The position numbers and the translations under genes are program-made. A stretch of DNA of 64,000 nt from Plasmodium coatneyi (taxonomy: Eukaryota > Apicomplexa > Aconoidasida > Haemosporida > Plasmodiidae). Where the stretch lies: assembly GCF_001680005.1 (NCBI RefSeq), contig NC_033557.1, positions 868,001-932,000 of the forward strand. The letters are read 5' to 3'. The notes under the pieces were generated by a model. That model did no database searches. It was not told the origin of the DNA and was given only the letters and a program-made list of their open reading frames with translations. Positions within the stretch are counted from its first letter, which is position 1; every line of letters starts with the position of its first letter. Shown here piece by piece: positions 12,012 through 21,420 of the stretch.

Positions 12012-13964
12012 ATGGCAACGGTAAGAATAAATGTTATAAAACAATAAGAATAAATGTGGATTGTCTCATATATAAGTATTTCATGTAAATATTATAATAT
12101 ATACTGAAGTATATATATATGTATATATGCGCAATATAACGCATATCTGCACTATTTATTCTAGGTACAGACAAACTGTTGGAAGGAGGGAAGCTCCCAA
12201 TCCCGATATAAAAAACTTCAGGAGGCAGCAGCGGATAATAGTAAATGTAAAGGTTGCAGGGCCACAGTAAAAAGCACCTTAGAGGGTGCTCTGGATAGAT
12301 ATAGGTCAGTGGAGAAAGAAGTACCGAAAATTATGAATGCCTGGTGTTATATATATACAAGAGGGCAGGGGGGAAAATCTATGTATTGTGACCTCTTTTA
12401 CTACTGGCTAGGGGAAATCCTCTTCCGTGAATTGAAGAACGATATATCCGTCCGGGATGTTATGAGTACAATTTACCCAAAGTTGCAGAAATGGAAACAT
12501 ATAGACAATTGCACAAAGACCCTCCCAAAGGTGACGCCAGAGGAGTTCGGACACCTAAAAACTCTGTACCACTATACACAGGACTACAGTGAGGTGGAAA
12601 GAAGAATAAATACAAAAGATGAGCCATGTGCAGAGGAATACAGAAAATTCCTGGAGGGGGCTCGTAATGCCTATGGGGACAGGAGCAGCAAGTGTGCACA
12701 GCAGAGCCAGCGCGCGGGCGGATACTGCGAAGAAATAAAGAAAGTATTAGATGGCGCCGGTGGGACAATTAAACACCCATCAGATCTCTTATCCCTGTTC
12801 GAAGGTAGGCTGACTCCTTTAGAAAGTGAAAAACTGAAGGATGTAGCCGTAGAAACACCATCAGGTCAAAATAAAAAAAAAAAAATGAAAGAAAGGAATA
12901 CAAGGAGGTGCACCCCCCTTATGCACTCACCCTACACTTGCTTTCAGTGATCCATGATTACATAAATGACTAATACCAATTATTCCCCTTTTCAGATAAT
13001 GAACAACCACAACAAGAAACTCCACCTGCAGCAGTACCACCAACACAACCAGAACCTGCAGAATCAACATCTGCAGAAAAAATATCTGAAGCAACAACAC
13101 CCGCACCTCACTGCACCTTTACTCAGTTAATCCTTTAATTATTTTCTTTCTGCTATAGGTGAACCTCAAGATAAGCAGGAGGAAGTTCAGGGGAGTTATG
13201 AAGAGAAAGAGAAGAAGCCGAAGGGGGACGTAGATGTATCAGCACCCAAAGTGGAAGGTGACCTAAAGGGTCCAGAAGTGGATATAGATGTATCAGGTTC
13301 CAAAGTGAGTATAGATAGTCCTGATGGGGGCGCAGAGTCAACTATCCCAGGAAGACAGAATTTTGATTCCGAAGCAGTAACATCATTATCAAAGGAAGAT
13401 GCAAGCGCCATGATAGGCACTACCGTCGATCTTACCACCCCAATCATATCCTCAGTGCTGGCAGTAGGTGGAGGATTGACATTAATTTCCTTCCTCTTGT
13501 ACAAGGTAATTAATGAATTATTCATATGACATTGAATAATACACGCATATCCATCATAGTATTCAAAGGAAAAAATATTCATCATTTCTGTTGTTCGAAC
13601 CACAAAGGTCTAACATGCACAATAAATGTGCATCGGTGAAACATGTTTCCGCCATTCTTTCACTATATTCCTTTTTTCCTTCTTCCTCCTTATTTCATCC
13701 CTTTTCTCTTCAGTACACTTCTATATTCCGTGTGAAAGATAAATCCTCTGGAGAAAGGAAAAAAGGTCCGCCAGGTATAACTTGGACATACAAACTGAAT
13801 ATTCCACCGAATACTCCACAGTAGCTTCCACAGCATTCGATTCATCGGACACCTCTACACATTATTCAACAGAAGAATCTACCATATATAATGGACTACA
13901 CAGAAAGAGAACAAATAATAGACCAGGTCATCACCCAAGAAATATAGGTTATCAGAACATGTAA
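12012..13964 (+). CDS. kir: KIR C variant antigen with AHNAK-like stalk (tail exon frameshifted)
   Basis: Best model: exon 1 12012-12020 (MAT), exon 2 12165-12864, exon 3 13159-13505, exon 4 13714-13964. Exon 2 begins VQTNCWKEGSS and carries CDLFYYWLGE and LYHYTQDY. It ends in phase 1 (TCA-G, donor GTCAAA) and joins exon 3 (GT-GAA) in frame. Exon 3 holds an acidic linker, the AHNAK-like segment at residues about 256-293, and the membrane segment PIISSVLAVGGGLTLISFLLYK. Exon 4 begins YTSIFRVKDK. Its frame then runs to a stop at 13,822-13,824, while the usual tail (YSTEYSTVAST to IGYQNM, stop 13,962-13,964) continues in another frame, implying a one-base shift in the A-run near 13,760. This is either a real C-terminal change or a homopolymer sequencing error. 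The weak exon 2 donor makes the middle of the model less certain. Confidence 0.72.
13215..13328 (+). other. AHNAK-like segment within KIR C
   Basis: The 38 codons encode a run containing KGDVDVSAPKVEGDLKGPEV followed by DIDVSGSKVSIDSPDG. This closely resembles the central repeat of the vertebrate giant scaffold protein AHNAK (KGDVDVS-PK-EGDLKGPEVDV type), recalled from family knowledge. It sits about 35 residues before the membrane segment. No other gene in the window has anything similar. Confidence 0.7.
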
Positions 13965-14632
13965 CACCTGGATGGAAAAGGACGGAAGGGGAATGTTCCC
14001 TTCCCATCCTCATCCCTTCGGAGGAAGGAAGGGAGGGATATAAATGACCATCATGAAGCTTATATGCAGTGTAGGAAAAAAAAAAAAAGAGACACTTTCT
14101 TCTATTTTCCTCCATCCTTTTCTTTCCTTCCTTCCTTTTTCCTTCCATCTTTTGTTCATATTTCATTACTTTTTTCCCTTCCTTCCATTTGTAAGTTTGA
14201 ATAAGCACATAAGGAAAGGAATATCCCCAGAAAGGGGCGCGGAAAAAGGAAAAAGGTGCTGACCTCCTTTAAAGAAATATTCTTGTATTTTAAAAAAAAC
14301 AAAAAAAAAAATTTTTCAAGTTAAAAAATTTTTGTAACAAAATGAATAGGCATCTTTTTTAATCCGCAAAAAAAAAAAAATTATCCCAAACAAATCACAA
14401 TAAAGTGAAAAACAATATTTCACTTCCACTTATATTAATTACACATAAACATGTAAACACATTTAATACACAAAACAAAAAAAAAAAAAAGAAAAAATAT
14501 TTAGTACACCCTAAACCCTGAACCCTGAACATGAAACCTGTTCCTTAGGAAAACATTCCATAAGAATATCTTCCTTAGGAACAAAGTCTTCCTCCCCTAA
14601 ACCGGGAACCTGTTCCCTAGGAACACCTTCCC
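13965..14632. other. Convergent 3' intergenic region (KIR C / SICAvar 1)
   Basis: It contains the KIR 3' motif (ATAAATGACC and TTATATGCAGTGTA, about 14,040-14,070). A second conserved block follows (GTTTGAATAA, then GGTGCTGACCTCC and AAAGAAATATTC, about 14,190-14,290). Next come A-runs, CCCTAAACCCTGAACCCTGA at about 14,510, and degenerate copies of the SICAvar C-terminal coding repeat (14,530-14,632) beyond the SICAvar stop. The same order is seen after KIR J and KIR M. Confidence 0.7.
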
Positions 14633-17600
14633 TCAGGAACAAAGTCTTTCCTCACTAAACCCTAAACCTGGAACCGCAAACCCGGAATCCGAACTTGGAA
14701 CCTCTCCCTTAGGAATGTCTTCCTTAGGAACATTTTCTTCTTTTATGAATTCGCTTCCCATAAATTCTCGAACCAAAATTTCAAAAAAGTCTTCCTTCGT
14801 CGAATGGAGGTCCCCTTTTTGACATTCGCTTAAGACTTCTAAATGAATATCAATAATCATGCGGCGACGTACACCACGGCGACGACCAACAGCACGTTTT
14901 TTCCTCCTTTTTATAGGCGTAGAACGAGGTTTGCGCTCCTTTACTAAGATATATTCACGTGGACCAAGGTGCTCATCCACATGGTCAACAATCTGCTGTT
15001 CTAAGGATGGACCACGTAGTTGATAAGCTCTTCTGTAACGTTTTCTTCTCTTACGAAGCATTCCAAAGTACTGAACAAAAAAAAAAAAAAAAAAAAAGGA
15101 AAGAAAATGTTTCTTTAATAGGGGTGCGAAAATTTTGTTCACGCAACAGTAATTACTACTACAAAAACCCAAGTGTAAAATCCTACATACACACACCCTA
15201 AAATGTGAAATCCTATACACACACACCCCTAAATTGCAAAATCCTACACACACACTCCTTAAATGCAAAATCCTGCATACACAGACCCTAAAATGCAAAA
15301 TCCTACATACACATCCCTAAAATGTGAAATCCTACATACACCCCCCTAAAATGCGAAATCCTACACACACACCCCTAAAATGCGAAATCCTACACCCTTT
15401 TTTTTTTTTTTTTTTTTTTTCTTTTCTTCTAAGAATGATTTTTTCATTTTTTTTCCTTTTTCTTTTTTTTTACCTTCCAAACTAAATAACTCATAACGGA
15501 AATACCAAGCACGGCAGGAGCAAGAGGGAAGTAAGGAAGGAAGGGATCGATTCCTTTCTTGGCAGTAAGTTTTGCAGCCTTGGGTGTCCCTAAATCAGCT
15601 TCACTTCGTCCCCCAGCTCCTTCACCCAGACTGTGACCACCCCCTTCTTCACCTTCCGATAGAGCTGGATAAGCACTTGGAGCAGCAGGAGCGCGTCCAT
15701 TGTCTTCGGTGGCCGGTTGGACCGCGCCATCTTGGTCCTTGGTGGAAGGTTGGGAAGTTTCTTTACATATGTCGTCCAAAGTTTGCTTTAGTCCTGTTCC
15801 ATCCTTTTCGAGCATATCATCCATTTTACTCTTCATGTTAGTTCCGTCTTGGTTGCATGTTCCAGTTGCTCCACCTGTTGTCCATAGGTCCGTTCTCACG
15901 TTTAGTGGGCAATTTTCATAACTTTTATCCCTTGTGCAAGTAACACAATTAGTATCTATGCCATTGCATGGAGGTGTGTTCTCTTTAATTTGTTCACTTT
16001 TGCTGAAGGCATCTGTTATAACATTCTTGTCTATACACTTCTGTTGTTCCATTTTATCTGCGTATAAGTTCAGGAAGGCGCATGCGATAACTTGATCAAA
16101 TATTCTGTCATTTTTCTTCTGGTTTCCGTAAATCTTGCTCGGATCTTCCTGAATGCCGTATATATGCTGCAAACTTGCTGTAATAAGCTCACATGCTTTT
16201 ATATTCGCTTCCATCGTTGTTTGATCAGTCACTGTAATGTTTTTACACAGATCTTCGTCGGTTTTCTTCTTATTCTTCATAGCATTAAACAGTCCCCTAA
16301 ATACGCGTCCAACGTCCTTATCCCCCCAATATGCACACTGTGCACAAACAAGAAAAAAAAAAAAAAATGGAACATATATGTACACATTTAAATTGTGTGC
16401 ATGATTTATGTTTGCCTCTCCTCCCCCCTTGTTGTCATGTGTATAAGGAATACTATTCACTGAAATGACTTTGACAGCTGTGATAATTAATGTTCCCTTA
16501 CCCAGTTTTGTGTTGAATATCCCCCTTTTCTGTCTATAAACCATTGTGTTGTTACACATTGTGCACGTTGACATAGGTCAGTCTTCTTGGTACAGTCCTC
16601 ACTTGAGGGTCTCTGCCTCGGTGTGGCTGGTCTTCTTGGTGGTGGTGGATGTTGTTCGGGTTCGGGTGGAGGAACAACAACTTCTTCTGTGACTTGTTCT
16701 GAGACTTCTAACAATTCTTCCTTTTCCACCTTTTTTTCTTGCGCCTGTTCTAATGCTTGCTCAACTTCCTTAAGAATTCCTTGCAGGTCTTTTAAGCCAC
16801 TGTAACCATTATTTATTTGGCCCTCCCCTCCCTGATCATGGCGTGCACGGTCTAAACCCTCTGGTCCTTTGAGCTGGTACTTTTTTTTACCCCCCGTGCA
16901 CCATTCTTTCTTGTGAGTTTTTGCTCCAATCTTATGATATAACACACTTGTGAGCAATATTTGTTGCGCTTCACCTCTCATATCCTTCTGTCCCGTATAA
17001 TAAGGAATGTTAAGTGCATTCTCATAAGCACATTCCACATACTTATGATCCTTAATTAATCCTCCTTTAAGTTTTCCCCTTACTAAATTCACAACGCTAA
17101 TGGCACGTTCTATGATTTCCTTAGGGACACAGAACCAGTCCATATACCACATCCATACTTTTAATAAATCACATAAGGGAATATTTTTTACTTTCTTCTC
17201 ACACGGTGTTTTCCCGTTTTCGTTTTTATATTTCTCTGCAACGCCTGTCGTCAATATTATATTCTTTACCATAATTTCACAAAACTCCTTATTCGTGCTC
17301 AGGTCTACTCCGTCCTTAGGCTCCTCATCCTCAGGAGGTTCGCACAGTGCTAGCATGCTCCCTAATTCCTTATAATTATTTTTCTCCTCTTGTGTTACAC
17401 CCTCCGAAAAACGTGTGAACCATCCCTCAATAGTGGCTGTAAGGAAGGAATGTTAGGGGTGCAAGGAAGGATTGTTAGAGTGTTAGAAGGAAGGTTGTTA
17501 TGGGGTGGAAAAAAGGTTGTTAGGGTGGTGGTAGGTGGAAGGAAGGAAAGGGATGGTATAAGGAGGTCTAAGGAAGGAAGAAAGTCTAAGCAGGGAAGGA

Positions 17601-18537
17601 GAATCTAAGGAAGGGGTCTAAGCAGGGAAGGAAGGTTGTGTTAGGGGTGATAGGGTGGTAGGATGATGGAAGAATACGTTGGTATTTGTTCCTTCTCCTT
17701 CCCCGTTCCCCCTTCCACTTCTCGGGTTTTTTCTTTATATAACCTGTTCCATTGGGGGAGGTGGATGAGGGGTTGGAAGGTGGATATATGTCTCCCAGTG
17801 CTTCTTTTATTTTTTCGTCCTTATCGATTTTTTCCTTTAACATCTCCTCAATTCGGTTACTTCCCATTTTACAGTTTGAATAGTTTTCCTGTTTGCACTC
17901 AAAACAGTCAGGATCACCATTACATGCAGTTGCCTTAATTTCTGCACTTTTACTGAAGGCATGATTTATGCCTTTATCTATGCTTATTATCTGGGTACAA
18001 GATTTTGCCTTATCCTTTAATTTCCTTATGAGTTCATTTAATATGATACATGCCGCAGTGGCCCTAAATATTCTATTATTCTTCCTGACCTCATGGCCCT
18101 TTTTGTCCGTGTCCTCTTTAATTTCGTAGATATGTTTTAATCCTGCAGTGATGAGCATACACGCGTTTCTATCTGCTTCTGTCCACTTGGTGCCCTGTCC
18201 ATTAGGCTTTTTACAATAGGTTTCTTCCATACTTGATTTATTCTCTGATATGTCTTTAGAGAGTGGATTGATCCTATTCTCGATTTCCTTCCATACTTGG
18301 TCCTGTCAATAAGAAGAAGGAAAGATAGAACATGTACATATATTTAATACCTATACGGAACCCTTATTCATTCTTCGCTTCAATAATATACATTTTTTTA
18401 TGTCTATTTGTGCTGCCTGCGATCATAATGAACGGTAACAATACTTACCCAGTCGTTACTCTTCCCTCTGCCCTTATTCCAGTTGTCGATAACATCCTTT
18501 AAGCGACCCTGTAAGTCAGTGTCTGTACAAGTAACTT
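14633..18537 (-). CDS. SICAvar: SICAvar 1, variant surface antigen (5' end unresolved)
   Basis: Exons from 5': 18449-18537, 17744-18302, 16502-17436, 15474-16337 and 14633-15070, with phases agreeing at every junction. The products are a short linker (VTCTDTDLQGRLKDVIDNW), a Cys-rich domain starting DQVWKEIENRI, a second domain with a Pro/Glu-rich stretch (PPPEPEQHPPPP), and a last domain (CAYWGDKDVGRVFRGL) joined to an acidic stalk and membrane segment (LPYFPLAPAVLGISVMSYLVWK). The cytoplasmic exon (145 residues) starts YFGMLRKRRKRYRRAYQLRG and includes LVKERKPRSTP and a VPKE-type repeat. SICA proteins are displayed on infected red cells and vary antigenically; that is family knowledge. The first exon of the other SICAvars here (LLV-LLVKWVNVRR type) was not found upstream, so the gene may be 5'-truncated. 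Linker exon phase requires a preceding exon ending in phase 1. Confidence 0.85.
15071..15473. repeat. Minisatellite in SICAvar 1 last intron
   Basis: Between about 15,160 and 15,395 there are around nine copies of a unit of about 27-28 bp, CTAAAATGCGAAATCCTACA followed by CACACACCC. Poly-T and poly-A tracts flank it on both sides. The same unit fills the equivalent intron of SICAvar 2 and SICAvar 3. Confidence 0.85.
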
Positions 18538-18909
18538 CTGTAAGAAAAGGGGAAACAAAAGTAGAAGTAGGAATAAATAGTACACAAGGTAATGGAATAA
18601 TGGTAAAATGGTGGTACAGTGGAAGGGGCATCTCAACCACCCCCTAACAACCCACCAACCATCATGGTAGTCGTTATGGTGGCAGGTGGGTTGTATTAGG
18701 TGGTTGAGGAAGTCCCCCTTCCAATGAATACAAAAAGTTCTCCATCTTTACCTTGCCTATAGGGAGGAAGGAAAAAAAAAAGAATAGAAGAGTATGAGAG
18801 AGAAAAGAGAATACTTTTTTTTTTCGTACAACTACTTTCTAAAGCATATATATACATATATATATATGTGTGTACATATATATATAAGTAATCGTAATCG
18901 TAACCATAC

Positions 18910-19097
18910 CCCTCACTTGGTTCATGCGTTACTATTACATCGGGTACTCCTGGCTTGAGAGTTAGTACAGTGAATCCCCTTCGACGTCGAGGAGCTCTTT
19001 TAGTTTCATTGTTTGGTCCACCTTCTGCACTACGAGCACCATCATCCCCCACTTTCTCCGTATGGTCTTGTTGTAATTTACTCTTTCGTGGAGCCAT
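18910..19097 (-). CDS. Unassigned basic ORF upstream of SICAvar 1
   Basis: From the ATG at 19,097 an open frame encodes MAPRKSKLQQDHTEK, an acidic and Asn-rich stretch, a basic cluster KRAPRRRRGF, then TVLTLKPGVPDVIVTHEPSE, before reaching AT-rich sequence with possible donors near 18,900-18,910. I do not recognise it. It has higher complexity than the flanks and lies between SICAvar 1 and the polypyrimidine repeats. It could be a divergent first exon of SICAvar 1, as joining to the 18,537 exon is phase-compatible only with a weak donor. It could also be a small separate gene, or chance. Confidence 0.35.
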
Positions 19098-19199
19098 TCT
19101 TTCTTTTCTACCAGTTCTTTTCAATAGAATCGTTACTTACTAAATGGAAAAGAGTATTTCACTAAGTACTTACATATGTGTACAACACAATGTACACAT

Positions 19200-20086
19200 A
19201 CATTCATTCCTTACGTCCTTTTCTTCTGAGAATACTTTTTTTTTTGTTCTTTTTTTTTTTTTTTTTTTTCTTCTTCTTCTTCTTCTTCTTCTTCTTCCTA
19301 AAGGAAGAGAAAGCAACCTTCCTTCCACCAATCACCCCAACAACCCTCCCTTCCTCCCTCCACCCTAAGAATCATCCTTCCACCCCATAACAATCTAACA
19401 ACACCTTCCTTCTTTACACCTTCCACCCACATACTACCCCTGAGTGCACCCCCCTACACACTTTCTTCCCCCTCTCCTTTCCTTTTTTTTTTTATTTTTT
19501 TCTTTTCTTCGTTTTTTGTTTTTTTTTTTTTTCCTTTTTTTTGTTTTTTTTCTTTTCATTTTTTTTTTATTTTTTTTATATTTTCTTCTCAAAGAAAAAG
19601 TGAACAACTTTCCCTTCCAGCCCTAAAACCCAAATTTACACCCCACTGCACACCTTCCCCTAAGTATACTTCCTTCCTTCCATCCCTAAGAATCTTCCTT
19701 CCACCACCTAACAACCTTACATCGACCCCTAAGAACTGAACCCCCCTACACACTATCCTCGCTTCCTTCAATTTTTTTTTTTTTTTTCTCCTTTAAAAGA
19801 AAAGTGAATAACCTTCCACCCCTATCAATCTTCCTTCCACCTTCGAACCACATAAAACTCCATACATGTGCACCCTTCTGCACACTTTCCCCCCTCCCTT
19901 TTTTTTTTTTTTTTTATCCTTAAAGGAAGTAGCATCCCTTCCTACCATCTTATACACATTCCTTCCACCAACCACCCCTAACAACCTTCATTCCACCTAC
20001 CATCTTAACACAACCTTTCATCCGACCTACTACCCCTAACAACCTTACTTCCAGCTACCACCTACCACCCCTAATATCCTTCGTAG
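19200..20086. repeat. Pyrimidine-rich satellite next to orphan KIR exon
   Basis: Long T/C runs alternate with degenerate CTAACAACCTTCCTTCCACC units and CACCCCCCTACACACTTTC spacers. The same satellite fills KIR J and KIR M intron 2, so this is probably the remains of a KIR intron leading into the orphan tail exon at 20,087. Confidence 0.7.
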
Positions 20087-20380
20087 TATAATCTTCTACA
20101 TCCCTGGATCAGTAACAATTTTAAAAGGAGCAGAGTAAAGGAAAGATTTACGAGACGACAGAACTTCGACACTTTAACGGAAGATTCTTCTGCACTATAT
20201 TCAACAGTAGCAGACACTTCCACAATAAGAGACTTGTCCACAACAACAAATTCCATGACAGATGGAGTATCTACCATCTATAATGGTAGATCACCACCAC
20301 TACCACCCAGAAGTGGAAGGGCAAATAATAGTGCGCAAAAAAGAAGAAAGAATGTTGGTTATGGTCGTATGGACCGTTGA
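20087..20380 (+). pseudogene. Orphan KIR tail exon
   Basis: After a splice-acceptor-like CTTCGTAG, an open frame of 97 codons reads YNLLHPWISNNFKRSRVKER, then Ser/Thr-rich repeats (STVADTSTIRD, STIYNGR), then VGYGRMDR and a stop. This is a full-length, undamaged KIR last exon. No KIR domain or membrane exon lies upstream on this strand: the polypyrimidine satellite and then the reverse-strand SICAvar 1 occupy that place. It is a gene fragment left at a rearrangement point. Confidence 0.85.
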
Positions 20381-21420
20381 ATGTGGTGTTCCCATCTCCA
20401 CACACAACCATCTCCTAAAAAGGGGGAAGGAAGGATGGGGATGATGTTCCCCCACTACTACCACCTCCCAAAAAAGGGGGGTTTCCACATAACACTCAAA
20501 AAGGAAGCGTCTAAGGAGGAGGAAGGAAGGGAAGAGGTCTAAGGAGGAGGGAAGGAAGAAAATGGTCTAAGGAGGAGGAAGGAAAGGGATGGTCTAAGGA
20601 AGGAAAAGGAACAACTTCATTCCTCCTTAAGAGGGGAAAAGAACAACATTCCCTCCTGAAGGAAAGGGAAAGAAACTACTTCTCAGGGGGAAGGAACATT
20701 ACCTTCCTGAAAGCAGCAAGGGAAGGGAACAACATCCTTTCTTGGGGAAGGAAATGGAAGCTACATTCCTCTGAATGGGGAGGAAAGAAGGAAAATGAAC
20801 AACCTCCCTAATGAGAAGGAAGAGAACATTACCTTCCTAAGGGGAAGGGAGGGAAGGAATCCCCCCTTAGAAGGAACGGAGGAACATTGCCTTCCCTAAG
20901 GGAAGGAAAGGAATATTACGTTCCTAAGAGAGAAGGAAAGGAAAGGGAACGAAACCTTCCCCCTCCCTCCATCCCCCTTTTCTGGGGAGGTTTTAGTGGG
21001 GGGAAACCTCCCCTATCTTTTTCCGATGGGGAGGCCGTCTCCCCCCCCCCCCCCTTTTTGGGGTGTGGGGGAACATCGTCCCCATCATCTCCCCTCCCTT
21101 TTAGGAGGGTGTGAAGACAACCTCCCTTTTTTGGGGATGTGTCTGGGAACATCCCCTCGCCCCTCAAAAAAAGGGGGGAGATGATGTTCCCCCCCACACA
21201 CAACCTTCCTAAAAGGGGGGGAACGATGTTCCCACTACAACCACCAAGGAGGTTCTTACAACCGTATATAAGGGGGCGGAGGTTTCCCCTACAACCTCCT
21301 AAAAAGGGGTGATTCCACACCCCAAGGAGGAAGGGGATGTTTCCCCCCCCACTACAACACCTCCTAAAAAGGAGTGGTTCGGAAGTGATTGTTCCCCACA
21401 CGGTCATATACTTGACTATG
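20381..21420. repeat. GC-rich minisatellite with short inverted repeats
   Basis: The first half (20,490-20,900) is purine-rich with GTCTAAGGAGGAGGAAGG and AAGGGAAAGGAA units. The second half (20,950-21,410) is rich in G-runs and C-runs arranged as short inverted repeats such as GGGGAACATCGTCCCC and GGGGGGAGATGATGTTCCCC. The base composition is clearly above that of the surrounding DNA. Open frames through it are repeats without a recognisable protein. Confidence 0.75.

Noticed and set aside
13750..13770. KIR C as a definite pseudogene
   Set aside because: The shift lies in an A homopolymer and affects only the cytosolic tail, so a sequencing error or a tolerated change is equally likely.
18753..18757. 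Five-base micro-exon of SICAvar 1
   Set aside because: Phases would fit, but an exon of five bases is very unlikely without transcript evidence; kept only as a remark.
20916..21407. Gly/Pro-rich minus-strand ORF in the GC-rich array
   Set aside because: It is a translation of a minisatellite without stops; no domain, splice context or composition typical of a parasite protein.
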